DNA of 64,000 nucleotides from Epiperipatus broadwayi (GCA_028023455.1 JAQFVV010000031.1:3412001-3476000); one strand, 5' to 3'; positions 11,543 through 23,160 are shown, numbered from the stretch's first letter. Numbers and translations are program-made. The notes: generated by a model not told the origin, from the sequence alone.

Positions 11543-12412
11543 CACCTGGGTCTCTTTTTACGTGATAGATAGGTTCCTCAGAAAACGCGCGCAAACAAAA
11601 TCGCGCAAAAATAGACATAACTTACATTGAAAAAGGGAGGGGTGCGGTCTGTGATTTTTCAAAATTTGCGTAAAAGCAAAGCACCAACGTAAAATTACTT
11701 TAAAATTCACGCGAAAAAAAAATAAGGAAATAAAATATGACTAATAAAAAATTTCAAATTTGAAAAAAATTGATACAAGACAAACTTTTTTTTAACTATA
11801 ATATTTAATTTTATTCAAAATAATATTTTTTTATGCATAATTTACAGTACAGTAATTTACATTTTTTTTATACACATTTTAATTATGATTTTCTGGTGAC
11901 AACGTAATTAGTAATTAATCTTTGAGACGATGATTTTATTAATTGTTTACGAAGCTCGCGATATCCAGACATACAACCATTTAGCTCTTGTTGGAATTTA
12001 AGAGCACGTTAATGATTAGTGTCATTAATAAGAAAATAATAATTGATTACGTTCTTTTTTAAAAAGCAAAAACAGAATGTGATTTAAAATGCAAAATTAA
12101 CACGCACAATGTTTGAACAAATTTACATTATAATCTTGTAAAATTTAATATGTGTATACATAAAATGTGGAAATCATGATTTTAATTTCATTATTGCATA
12201 AAATCTTACTATTATAAAGGACTGAAAATATTGAAATTACTAAGATGAAAGTCGAATTCCAATCATGTGCTATTACTTTCAATATAATGTAAGTGCGCAA
12301 AATTTATTATTTAAAGTAATAGCGCATTATCGGAAATAGACTTCCGGTGAAACACGAATCGTGTAACTTCAAAATCGTGTTAAATAAGTCCGCGTAAAAA
12401 GAGACCCAGGTG
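11543..12412. mobile_element. Pogo/Tigger-like non-autonomous DNA transposon, copy A
   Basis: The element starts CACCTGGGTCTCTTTTTACG and ends with its inverse (CGTAAAAAGAGACCCAGGTG). TA flanks both ends (11541-11542 and 12413-12414), as expected for the TA-inserting Tc1/mariner/pogo group. The terminal pattern with TCTCNTTTTACGCG resembles Tigger-type ends. The subterminal region repeats CGCG-containing motifs. Copy B lies at 61446-62570. The interior keeps the end of a transposase frame on the minus strand, described separately. The coding core is missing, so the element depends on an autonomous relative. Confidence 0.8.
11887..12003 (-). pseudogene. Remnant C-terminus of a pogo-like transposase
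   Basis: Inside the copy-A element a minus-strand frame of about 38 codons is intact. It contains ELNGCMSGYRELRKQLIKSS and ends VVTRKS before a TAA. The part around RLITNYVVTRK is also present, in frame, in the copy-B element at 61.8-61.9 kb, where the protein continues past the point at which copy A stops. The conserved frame in two otherwise shrunken elements suggests both come from one coding transposon and have lost its DDE core. Assignment to pogo/Tigger rests on the element ends and TA target, not on the catalytic domain. Confidence 0.5.
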
Positions 12413-12429
12413 TATTTTGTTAAATAATT

Positions 12430-13520
12430 TAAAGTCATAAATAAATAAAACCAGAGAGATTGATATGGCTTTAGAGAATTATTACTCTAGTTTTGTTGTC
12501 AGGCAAATGCAAGAAAAATATGAATAACAGTTTATATATTGATTTGCTCAAAGCATTTAACAATCCAACAGGTTTGCAACAGTGTTTGAACTTAGCTAAT
12601 TGCCAAATTTTATTTAACCTCTACTTATTGGAATGAAAGTTAAGATTGCTACTACTGATGAAAAGTCAGATAGGTATTTAAAATAAATATTTTCCATTCT
12701 TATTACAGTGATCTTTGGAACAATTTATATGTGACTTCATGAATTAGGCTTCAAAATATGATAGATTAAGTGATGGAGTTTTTAATGAAGCATTTAACAT
12801 CAAAAACTTTTCTCAAATCTAAATATATAGCAAGCTAATAATTATGATATTCTTTTTACTCAAAAGTTGATCTACAGAATGTTTTGAATGGAGCCTAATA
12901 AGATTAGTTTAGCAATTAATGTTCAAAAAAACACCTTTTATTAACCAAATGGTGGGGGAAAAAATCTTCAACTTTTAATTTGATCACTTTAAAAGTGTGA
13001 ATAAACTCAAATATCTTAATAGTTTTTAGGTGGAAAAGCTGATTTGCAACACAGAATTCAGTGTCCTACAATTAACACATTGTAATAATATTATTGCAGA
13101 TAAATTAGTTTAACATAGTATTATTCTCAATTTTATGGAAATAATTTATATTTTATAAATATGACAAAAGTGTTAGAATTATTTTATTCAGGAATGCTAT
13201 GTGAAGATCAATCGTTAAGTTTTTCAACTTGCTAGATATACAGAATCTATTATTATAAAGACTTCTATTTTGCGTTGGAAGTAAATTATAATGGACTTGA
13301 TTGAAAAGTTGTTTTTTTTTTACTCTTGAGCATAGTTTTCTTGAAAGGCAGATACCATTAACCAAAGATTATCTCAAAGACATTAAAGAAGTACAATATT
13401 GATTGATTGTTTTCATGAGAAGATATAGCCGAGGAGAAAATATATTACAAAACTACAATTAGATTTTCTTGAAGTCTGAGAAAAGTTTACTGTAGAAGTT
13501 ATGAAGAGCATCATAAAATA
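12430..13520 (+). pseudogene. Dead LINE reverse transcriptase fragment (LINE-a)
   Basis: Conceptual translation with frame changes gives the usual order of a non-LTR reverse transcriptase. A motif-A-like DLLKAFNN (for DLxKAFD) lies near 12541. Next come a stretch resembling the loop before the conserved GVxQG block (KVKIATTDEKSD), then LAINVQK (for LxxNxxKT, 12.9 kb), then KLKYLN (for FxYLGS, 13.0 kb), and a C-terminal DYLKDIKE part near 13.36 kb that resembles the KDxLKxxL segment of such LINEs. The catalytic FADD block is lost and stops are frequent. The pogo-like element A ends just upstream and may have inserted into the same LINE. Confidence 0.55.
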
Positions 13521-14590
13521 TCAAATCTAAAAGATTAGTATATGATGTGAATATACAGTACTTGCTATTCACAGATTGTATTTCATATTCATAGTTTTTT
13601 CTCTTCTAGTGTTAGGACATATTTGTTTGTAAGTTGTTGCTATTGGATAATGATGTTAAACAAAATGTTTTAAATAGTACTTGAATAAACCTCATCAAAC
13701 ATTGCTTTTACCTTTTATTATATTTAAGTAAATTTTATTTTCTTAAATGTAAGCAAATGATGATAATAAAAGGTTAACTTAGAAAATGTACATGGATTAA
13801 TAAACCTTAACCTTATGGGTCAAATTACTGAATTGGCTTTCAAACAATTTTACTTACCTAATTTTATAATTAAACTACTATTTATAAAAACAAATGAGCA
13901 AAATATGTTGTTATAATTCAATTTAAAACTTCATAGATTTTTACTCATTATAAAATAAAATGAGACAGTCCATGCCAAAATTTATCAATTAATATTTATG
14001 AATATATAATGACTTCCTAGCAAACTACCTTACTATAATATGACTGCTTCTTTATATAACAATACCTGTGGCAGCAAATTTTTGGCTAATTAGTGGAATT
14101 AATCACTTATGCTTATTGCTTAGAAATAAATTTTGTTTAGGTAGCAATATTTATATAATCATTTTCCAGAAAATTTATATTAAATTGTTAGAGTTGACAA
14201 TTTTATACAGTTTAATGTGTATGTTTTATAACATTTGTACATATTTTGAATTATTTTATTACAGCATGAGGAGAAACTGACAGAAGACAAAAATTAAAAG
14301 ATTTGATTACAAATAAAGAAATGCATTCTAGTATTGAAATTGAACCATAAAAATTTAGTCACATCTTCAATAATAAATAATGCTAATAATTCTAATTTTT
14401 GTAGCATACAATTACAGTGAATTAAAGATTTGGAAATTAACATAAATATATAGAAGATGCTACTAACAAAGGAAATTTTAAAGAATTTGCAAGAGATATT
14501 AAGCATTTTGTAAATAATAATAAAAAATTATATTAAATGTTTTTATCAACTTTGCATTAAAAACAAAATAATTGTTTTTTCAAGCACAAT
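13521..14590. other. AT-rich DNA; one weak terminal-exon candidate
   Basis: Mostly uninformative A/T sequence. At 14266-14298 an acceptor (attttattacag) precedes a ten-codon phase-0 frame with TAA and a nearby AATAAA. Such short combinations arise easily by chance here, so no gene is called. Confidence 0.4.
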
Positions 14591-14591
14591 A

Positions 14592-14742
14592 GCAGTTTTA
14601 GATTTAACTTGAAATAAAAGCATGGGGGTGGGGGGTCCAGAAGTTAATTAAGTCAATCCCATGCTGTAAAAAATAGAAATTGATTTAATTAATTAATGGA
14701 GCCTGCCACATGCTTTTATTTCAAGATAAATCTAGAAACTCC
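14592..14742. repeat. Small foldback (about 70-bp arms)
   Basis: The arms pair TTGAAATAAAAGCATG near 14609-14625 with its reverse complement near 14709-14725, and the pairing continues inwards over TTAATTAAGTCAAT and ATTGATTTAATTAA. A G-rich tract (14625-14636) lies in the left arm and is not matched on the right. It fits a MITE-like inverted repeat; no coding content. Confidence 0.7.
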
Positions 14743-15039
14743 AATTATGGGTTAAAAAACATTTATTAAACTTTTTAGTGCACAATCAATAAAAGGATTT
14801 AATATATATATAATTATTTTTAAATATATTATTGGCACAATAAATGTAAAACTACATTATACTTTAAATTAACTGGATACTTATAGTTGATAAATATCAC
14901 TTGATATTTTTGCTATAAGTAAAAATGTATACTTATGTATCATTTAATATGTGTATATATTGTAAATAAACTTAATACATAATTTTATTTCAAATCAATA
15001 TCACACTGTATATATATCATTAAATATCTGCAGTAAGTT

Positions 15040-15620
15040 AATATATTTATTTAGTATGTGTACATAATTATATATGTATAATAAATCTAACTAAATTTTC
15101 TATTTAAAATTTGAGTTTTTATTTTAAAACAATTTTTTTTTTTAAAGCTAAAGAAGAAAGCTTGCAATCATTTGAAATAACAATAACTAGTTTTCTTCTA
15201 GCTTTTTTTTTTTTTTTAAAAAAAAAAAATGTTTTAAAATAAAAACTATCAAACAATTTTAAATAGAAAACTTAGTTACAGCTTTATTAGAAAAGGAAAG
15301 GTTTTAACTTTTTTCACAGATATCTTAAATGTTTGTATAATAGCCAAATGCTGTAGTTTTTGATTATAGAGGGAACTCAAACCTCAACACAAGATAGGAA
15401 CTTTATAAAGATAAGAATAATTATCTTATCTTTAACCTAAATTCTTGTTATATAGGCCAATCTGAAGCATTTTGATTTAAGAGCATTTAATGTGCATATG
15501 AAAAACATTAAAGCCTTTCTCTTTCAATTACAGATTTACTGTGCACTTGATAAATAGAACGTTACTGATTTATTATACATATATAATTGTGTACACATAC
15601 TAAATACATATAAAGAGTTT
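15040..15620. repeat. Nested AT-rich foldback
   Basis: An inner inverted repeat pairs 15090-15160 with 15190-15285 (shared TTTTTATTTTAAAAC and AAATTTTCTATTTAAAA-like blocks). An outer pair links 15045-15090 with 15566-15615 through TTTAGTATGTGTACA and TATATATGTATAATAAAT. The two levels suggest one foldback element inserted in another, or one long hairpin with an expanded loop. Low complexity limits certainty on the arm edges. Confidence 0.55.
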
Positions 15621-15968
15621 AAAATAGTTAAAAAATATTAAATTGAAAGAAAAAAAATCTTTATACTGTCCCATTGCAAGCATTATTTAAAACAAATCAA
15701 AGTTCTAAAAATAATTGTAAACTGTAATATATGAAATTATTGAATATTTTTAATATTTTCCTGCCCTCTATTCTATATCTAAGAAACCAGTTGCCCTATT
15801 GAAAGGATAAATGTTCCAAATGGATTAAGCTGGTATATCTTGGTTATATATTAGATTTTAAGCAATTCTATTGAATTTAAATATATTAAACCTCAATTTT
15901 AAAATTTCATTCTAACTTGAAAAAGATCAAAACTTAACAAATAAACCGATTTTCCAAGTTCAATAACT

Positions 15969-18784
15969 CAGTGATGATGAACCTATGGCACGCATGTCAG
16001 ATGGCTCATTTGAATTTCTTAATGGCATCCGAACTATTTATATATCGCTTTCTTCAATATTTTTTTTGTTGCTAAAATCTAGACTAATAAAAATTTACTG
16101 TAAACTAAAGATAAAATAAATATATATTAAAATTTAATTTACAATTGAACTCTGATTACAAGCAATAAATTATATTTTAAGTTAAATACAGTGGTACCGG
16201 CATACTGTGTTATCATATTGCATAAACCTATCAAATGATTCCAATAAAACTAGAAAGTAAACAGTAAAAAAAATTTCAAATCTAAAGTAAAAGTAATCAA
16301 ATGGTTTTCTGTCCTAATCTTTTTTCACCTAAACATGTTGATGTCCTTCATTTTTTTAATGTCATCAAAATCGCGAACAAAGAAATGAAATCCATAATCA
16401 ACACCATCAAAGGACTTTTTTTTTTTTTTTTTGGCTTGAAGTTTTATTATAAAAGTGAACTGATAAATCTTTAATTTATAAAGTTATTAAAGCTCGTTTA
16501 AATTTACTTTTAAATAAATTTGTTACTATTATATTAATATGATTAGTGAAAATAAAAAACAAAATTATCAAGCAGTAGAGAATTTCAAAATTGGTGGACT
16601 AATGAGTATGGAATGATTAACAAAGTCAGCAGGACAGTATGTGTTTTACATTCTGGAACAGTTGTATTAAGGTCATCATCCATAAAATGGCATTATGAGA
16701 CTAATCATAAATCACTATAAAAAAAGTAAAGATGAACAAAAAGAATATATTGTCCAAGCATTTAAAAATATTCAGTGAACACCTATAATGAAATTTATTG
16801 AAAATCATTCAAATATAACTGCTGCTAGATTTTTTATTTTAAATATAATTGCCAAACATGGGAAACATTTTAATGATGGAGAATATATGAAAAAAGCTTG
16901 GATGAAATGTGCACCAGTTCTTTTTGAAGATTTTGAAAACAAAGCAAAAATTATTCAGAGCATTAAAGATTTATCATTGGCTAGAAATACAGTTAAAGAA
17001 AAAATCCTGAAAATGGCTAACAACATAACTTACCAACAAAAAAGAAGTATAAAATCTTCTAGTTTAATTTCTCTCTACCTTGAAAGTACAGGCATAAATG
17101 GATCAGCTTGTTTGGCTTTTTTTTTTTTTTTTTGCCATTGTGTTGAAAATATCAAAGAAGAATTGATCAGTCTAATCTCATTAATAACAACTACAAAATG
17201 GATAGATATTTGCAACATAGATTTTGCCAAAATTGTATCAGTAACTACATGGTGCTTGTGACTGTAAAGAAACTAGTTTTCTCACTTTATTTACCAACCA
17301 TAGGTTTTCATTGCATTATACATCAGGTTTTATGCACGAAGGTCAGCTTTAAACCACTGGGTCATATTATGAACATTGTGACTAAGTTACACATTGAGTA
17401 AGGTAAACTCGGTATACTATGGTTTATTTATGTACAACAAGTCCGATGATTAAGTTGAGGAAAAGTTCTTCAAAGATTGATTGTTTAAAAGTAATTAGAC
17501 TTTTTGTGTAATGAGAAAATCATTGAAAAATTTAATGGATGTTGAATTGCTTTCAAAATTAATATTTTTTACTGATATGTGTTCACATCTAAATGAATTA
17601 TATGTGAAACTGCAAGGATATAATAAGACAATTGTCATTAACCAACTATTGGACATTCAATTTTGGGTTTTCATTGCATTATACATCAGCAGGTTTTATG
17701 CACGAAGGCCAGCTTTAAACCACTGGCTGATGTTATGAACATTGTGATTAAGTTAATCAATTTTATATCTACACATTGAGTGAGGTAAATTCAGTATACT
17801 ATTTACTTATGTACAACAATGTCCGATGGTTAAGTTGAAAAGTTTTTCAAAGATTGATTGTTTAAAAGTAATTACACTTTTTACGTAATGAGAAAATCAT
17901 TGAAAAATATAATGAATAAATGGATGTTGAATTGCTTTCAAAATTAATGTTTTTTACTGATATGTGTTCACATCTAAATGAGTTCTTTGTGATATTGTTG
18001 TCATGTTTGATTTGATCAAAGCATTTGAAATTAAATTATAAATTTTCCAAATGTAAAAAAAAATTGTTGACTGATTTAGAATTTCGTGAGAAACCAGATC
18101 AAGTAAAATTGACACAAGGCTTTTGTGCTGTTATTCAATCGATAATTGATGAATTTTCTTTAAGATATACACAATTCGGATAATTTTCAGAAATATCAAA
18201 TTATTATTGGATAGTCTCAAGTTAGAAATTTTTGAGTGGTTTAATTTGAAAGATATGGAAGTGTAATCAGTCGATTTTCAATCCAGTTCTATATGGAAAC
18301 AAATTTGTTAACTTGAGGAATGAGTTAGAAACAATGGAAAATGATCAATTATTGGATATATGTAAAAAGAGTGCTGAAGAGAAATAGAAAGACAGATGAA
18401 TCTAGTTTAGCATGTACATTATTAAAAATGACAAAATATGAACCAGGTATAAAATATTTAGTATCCAATGTACAACAGCAAAAATCTCATTAAATAATAT
18501 CTGTTGATTTTATATGTTTATTTCCAAAATTTTGATTTAATTGCTATTTTTTACTATTATATTTTATTCAACTTGCACTCTTCTAAATAAATATCGTTCA
18601 CTTATATTTAGCCTATTTAGAAATTTTGTTTAATTATTATTGTTATTATTATTTTGTTTTCTTTTAAAAAACTGCAGTAATTAAGTTGTTTATATTTTGA
18701 TTTAATAACTATATGGCATGCCAATCATTCAAATATTTTTTGGAAATTTTTGACATACACACATAAAAAGATTCCCCACCACTG
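15969..18784 (+). mobile_element. hAT transposon (DUF4371/GTF2IRD2-like type), dead
   Basis: The left end starts CAGTGATGATGAACCTATGG, and the right end, read in reverse, is CAGTGGTGGGGAATC. These are matching hAT-type terminal inverted repeats opening CAGTG(G)TG. The flanking 8-mers (CAATAACT and TATTGACT) agree only in part, so the target-site duplication is decayed or mutated. Between the ends lies a degenerate transposase of the family annotated in many animals as GTF2I repeat domain-containing protein 2-like. A relative lies on the minus strand at 51.5-53.0 kb. Confidence 0.75.
16540..18495 (+). pseudogene. hAT-type (DUF4371) transposase pseudogene, internally duplicated
   Basis: Translation follows a BED-finger-like start near 16.57 kb. 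Then comes an intact 157-codon block (16788-17261) with AKHGKHFNDGEYMKKAW, FEDFENKAKIIQSIKDLSL and RNTVKEKILKMANN, followed by the WIDICN and IVSVTT segments. Further on are FHCIIHQ (17305-17325), a LTFFTDMCSHLNELYVKLQG-like segment (17.56-17.62 kb) and a late MTKYEPG (18.43 kb). This is the order of DUF4371 plus the hAT catalytic core. The region coding for the HCIIHQ-to-HLNE part occurs twice in tandem, about 17300-17655 and 17663-17993, and stops and frameshifts interrupt the rest. The protein cannot be functional as it stands. Confidence 0.75.
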
Positions 18785-18892
18785 TATTGACTGAAAGGAT
18801 TATTTATATGCAATACAGATAAGCAAAAATTTTCTTCAAAATTTTATAATGAGATATTATTTTATATAGCGCTATGTTTTTTATGTAATAAT

Positions 18893-19060
18893 GATATTAG
18901 CAATTAAGCCAATGCACATGCGCTTTAGAGATAAATTATAAATGAATACTCGCAATTTTTTCCAGTCACGAGATGTAGTATTTTAGAAAGAATGGAATTG
19001 AGAGTATTCATTTATAATTTATCTTTAAAGTGCATGTGCATTGGCTTAATCTCTAATATC
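18893..19060. repeat. Inverted-repeat element (65-bp arms)
   Basis: Left arm 18893-18957 and right arm 18996-19060 match as reverse complements through AAGCCAATGCACATGCGC / GTGCATGTGCATTGGCTT and TTATAAATGAATACTC. The loop is about 38 bases and contains GTCACGAGATG. Size and form suit a small MITE. No related copy was noticed elsewhere in the window. Confidence 0.8.
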
Positions 19061-20454
19061 ACTATTCAAAATTTTATATAAATTGATAACTTTGGTGTGG
19101 TTTTAATGAATAAGAATATTAAAATCTGGCTTTAAATAGATATAAAAATTCAAACTTTTAAAAATCTGTTGAATTTTTACTCTATGGAAATAAAAAAAAA
19201 ATTAATTGGTGTTTAAAAAACAAATAGCAATAAGTGTCCAATTATTTTGAAAAATGTTTTTACAAAATTTTTAACATTCATTAAATTAAGCACATCAAAT
19301 ACAACTTTCAGAAATTCGGAGGTTCTGAATCAAATGAAAATTCTTTTAGAGATGTTATTTGTTAGCAATTTACAATCCAGTTATGGAGAGGATTATTCAG
19401 CAGTAATCTAAAAATAGTATGCTATTTAAATCCAAAATAAATGCATACATATGTTAGCACAACAGAAACTAAAAGATAAATCTCACTTATCCAAAAGGTA
19501 GTATTTTATTCATTTTACCACTAATAATCAGTAAATGCGATCAAATTAATGTTATGGGTATATAGTACTAATGAGAAAGTATGGAAGTAGAAGGATCTTT
19601 AGAATTTACGCCTATTACAGGGCATCATAGTTGTAAATAACTAATTTTATAAAATGAAAAATTCAGTTTAGAAAAGTTTTGTAAACAAGGCTATGATGGT
19701 ACAGCAAAGGACCAGCAGAAACTGCCTTATTTTAATTGCAATTTTATTTTGTGATGGTACTTAGAACATCAATAATAATTTTACTTCCAATAATAATGGT
19801 GAAATAAATGAAGCTAACACAAAAATTAAGTACGTGAAATATGCTAAAAGTTCTTCAAAATAAAAATATAGATTCAAATAATTTGACTTATTGGGAAATT
19901 TTCTTAATCCTCAAGAAAAAATCTACTTGAATTTATCAAAAACTTAATAAGTGACAAATTGATTTAATTTTTGGAAGAAATTTAATTTAAAAGACATTTT
20001 GACAAACTTTTAGAAGAAAATCGCAGCCCCTGATAGTGTTATTTGTACATTATGTAATTTTGAATCAAATTCATAAACATTTCAAAGAAACAAAATAGTT
20101 AACTTTTTTGAAAATTAACTAATTAGCTTAATGTTTTGGAGCATTTATTTTACAATTATGTTTATATATGAAGTTTGCAATGCACGTTTGGACTAATTCC
20201 ATAACTAGCAATTACCGAATCATCATTTTTTAAGTTAAAAATAAAATTTATTTAAGAAATTCTACAAATCAATCTAGATTAAACTGATTTACGTATTGTC
20301 AATAGAAAATTAAATCTCTTGATGTAGACAATATAAATAATGTATTTGTTATATATCTTTTTTGTTGGTGGTGGTGTTAAAAATAGTAAATTAAACATTA
20401 AATAAATTTGATTACAAAAATTTGAATTGTATGTATGGTTGCAAAAAAAATGAT
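19061..20454. other. AT-rich DNA with no supported gene
   Basis: No open frame, splice-bounded exon or repeat end is convincing. The patch near 20010-20060 (ATCGCAGCCCCTGATAG) is richer in G and C but isolated. Confidence 0.5.
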
Positions 20455-21520
20455 ATATTAAAAACTAACTATAGCCTCCGACTGGAACAAGATATGTTAA
20501 AACAAATTTAATTATAAATTTTATAATAAAGCTGGTGTAAACTGTAACAGAGCTGGGGTCAAACCCTGTTCCAAAGAAGGGAGTTTTGTATTCATGCGTT
20601 TGCATATATAGTTTTATTATTAATTGTTCGCATTTTATATTTGATTTTTTGTTTTTGTTTTCTTCAAATAGTTAAATAAAGAGTTAAAACGGGCATGAAG
20701 GAGAGGTGTTGTGTTCATTTATTTTGTTAAAGCATGTGTGTGTATATATTGTTATATAGGCAAGTGAATGAAAGGAATCGTTTAAAAGAAACATAATTAA
20801 TATACGTTATTTCCTTGATAAAATTCGCTGTATATCATTTTTAATAAAATGAAAAATATATTTTTAATGAAAATTTAAAAAAAAGAGAGAAAACTATACA
20901 GTGGAATGCTTTTTTAATGAAGGCATTATTTTAAGTTATTTTCAAAAAAAACTTTAAAGGTATTTGACAGAATTTTTGGTTAACGTGAAGGAAAACGGAC
21001 TAAAAGCTTTGCTTTTGTTTTAAAGAGAAGCTGGATCTCGGATACCACATGCTTAGATACTAAAAAAATAACTGAAATTCTTGGAATTGGAACTTTCCAG
21101 AATATAAAAGACTATAAGGGGGGGGGGGGGTCAAGAGTTAGTTCATAATATATTTTTACTGAGATTTGAAGGTTAAAGAACTTATCTACATCCGTCTGTT
21201 CGTGTTATTAATTTCCTACGTTTAAGATTTCGGAAACCTATTGGAATTAGCAAATATATTCATCAGCCATGAACAGGCTGGAGAAAAAGCTTAAAGCATG
21301 CTGGGCTTATGACCCCGGTCCCACAAAGATACGCAAGCTGCTACAATATTAAACAATCGCTTAAACCTGAATGAGTCCATTCCTGACCATCTGTATTAGA
21401 GTTAACGTCCAAATTAATAGTGATTTAAGAAACCAAGCAGGATAACACATCCGTGAGGAGCAACTTTAATGGCCATAGCATCGAATGAAATTATAATTAT
21501 CAATCTGAATCCGTTATTTT
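20455..21520. other. Compositionally distinct block with a 13-G run
   Basis: This kilobase has visibly more G, C and CpG than its surroundings, for example near 20990-21060 and 21180-21500. It includes a run of 13 G (21118-21130). A family-2 SINE fragment lies at its left end. Only short frames are open, such as 25 codons from an ATG at about 21268 containing ACWAYDPGPTKIRK. It might be a decayed LTR element, a noncoding exon or promoter, or foreign DNA. Nothing settles which. Confidence 0.35.
20530..20590 (-). repeat. tRNA-derived SINE, family 2, 3' fragment
   Basis: On the minus strand it reads GGAACAGGGTTTGACCCCAG followed by CTCTGTTAC. GGTTTGACCCC matches an RNA polymerase III B box. The block corresponds to the tail half of the copies at 11066-11150 and 36925-37014; the A-box half is missing. 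Confidence 0.5.
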
Positions 21521-21621
21521 CCCCATGGAATTCCAGATAATATGCACACTTTATTATATATATATATTTCCATCACACATTAGTGCACATTTTCTATTGA
21601 TATTTAAAGACATGATGATAT

Positions 21622-22680
21622 TATACCACTTAACATTACATGATCACAATTTCTTATGCTTGCTCATAACTTATAAAAACAGGCAAAACTCTCCATACAC
21701 TAATGCCACTCAGTGCAAGCCAGAGTAATCAAGTGGTGTCAGAACACTTATATATAAAATCCCTATCTAGTGCCTACTCATCCAATATCCCCAGACTTGT
21801 TTCTAGCTTGTGACTTTTGTCAGTGAGGAGCCTTGTATCTGAGAGCACCACCTAGATCTTAGAATCCAATGCAACCCTCCAGCAGCCATTTTTTATCTCA
21901 ACTACAAAACTGAATAAAATTTAAACAATATTTTCAATCTAAGCTTATTGGCTTATATAGTCATATAGGTCTGAACTCAGTTCAGTACCCATAAATTTTA
22001 GTGCCTTTGGTTCTTTAATAACCATAGCCACCACTATCCTATTAGGCAAGATTGGTATTAAACCACTAAACATAACATGATCACAATTTCTTATGCTTGC
22101 TCATAACTGTTATTAAAACAGGCAAAACTCTCCATACAGTAATGCCACTCAGATCCATTGATTACTCTGGCTTGCACTGAGTGGTACTACTGTATGGAGA
22201 GTTTTGCCTGTCTTAATAATTATGAGCAAGCATAAGAAATTGTGATCATGTGATGTTTAGTGGTTTAATACCAATCCTGCCTAATAGGATAGTGGTAGCT
22301 ATGGTTATTAATGAACCAAAGATACCAAAATGTATTAAGTTCAGACCTATATGACTATATAAGATAATGAGCTTGGAGTGAAAATATTATTTTTTATTTT
22401 ATTCTCATAGTTTTGTAGTTAAGTAGAAATAAAAGATGGCCGCTAGAGGGTTGCATTAGATCCCAAGATCTAAGTGCAGTGCTCTCAGATCCTAGGCTCC
22501 ACTGACGAAAGCCAAAAGCTAGAAACTAGTCTGGGAATATTGGACGAGTAGGCACTAGATAAGGATTTTATGCAAAAGCCTTCTGGCATTCATTGATTGA
22601 TTGTTCTGGCTTGCACTGTATGGCACTACTGTATTTTTGCCTGTTTTAATGATGATATTATGATTAACTCTCTCCACTGT
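21622..22680. repeat. Giant foldback element, family F (about 500-bp arms)
   Basis: The left arm (about 21640-22150) and right arm (about 22175-22672) are long reverse complements. The order TGATCACAATTTCTTATGC, AGGCAAAACTCTCCATAC, TAGTGCCTACTCATCCAA, GCAACCCTCCAGCAGCCAT, TAGTCATATAGGTCTGAAC, ACTATCCTATTAGGCA on the left reappears inverted on the right. The outermost motifs are repeated near the apex at 22070-22260, so each arm itself ends in copies of the same terminal module. No coding capacity is visible. Shorter members lie at 7.36 kb, 41.15 kb and 59.44 kb. Confidence 0.85.
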
Positions 22681-23038
22681 TCCAATTATATTTCGCATTT
22701 GGATGGATTGGACATTATTTTCTTTTTGTTATTTGATTTGCTTGTCTGTACATCATATTTGTTTTAAAAAAATATCTGAGCACATAATATTCCTTTCCTA
22801 TTATTTATTTGTTATATTAAATATTCAATTTCAATAAAATATTTGTGTTGTTTTATCTCAAATTTCATGTAGGTAGCTGAAGAAATATATGTATGTGTAG
22901 TTATTATTTAGTTAAATTAATTGAATACGATTATTACTGTTCTCTGTAGTTTTCTCACTGTCTAAATACGATCCACCCTAGTTAGTTAGCCAGTGGCCAG
23001 ACTTTCTAATTATCACTTATTGTTCTATCTCTTCCAGC

Positions 23039-23119
23039 ATAATTCTTATGTAAATATGATTGGCACTTGGAGTCAGAAAACTGACATCCATAAATATGCT
23101 GGACGAAGATATGATTAAA
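23039..23119 (+). CDS. Likely terminal coding exon, product unknown
   Basis: A strong acceptor (attgttctatctcttccag) opens a phase-0 frame of 26 residues and a TAA stop. The peptide contains NMIGTWSQKTDIHKYAGRRY, with balanced use of W, G, Q, H and R that chance frames in this DNA lack. AATAAA follows about 35 bases after the stop (about 23155), giving a complete terminal-exon signature. I do not recognise the family. No donor-bounded exon just upstream is convincing, so the preceding intron probably covers the foldback at 21.6-22.7 kb. Confidence 0.6.
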
Positions 23120-23154
23120 TATGTAATGTTTTTAGAGAAACATATAAGTATCGC

Positions 23155-23160
23155 AATAAA
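23155..23160 (+). promoter_or_regulatory. Polyadenylation signal after the 23.0-kb exon
   Basis: AATAAA lies within 40 bases of the stop codon of the candidate terminal exon and is followed by TATATTG/TCGTGT-type sequence. The close spacing supports the exon call, although the hexamer is common here. Confidence 0.4.

Noticed and set aside
14266-14298. Short terminal exon (ten codons, stop, AATAAA) after a good acceptor.
   Set aside because: Too short; acceptor, stop and AATAAA are all common by chance in this DNA.
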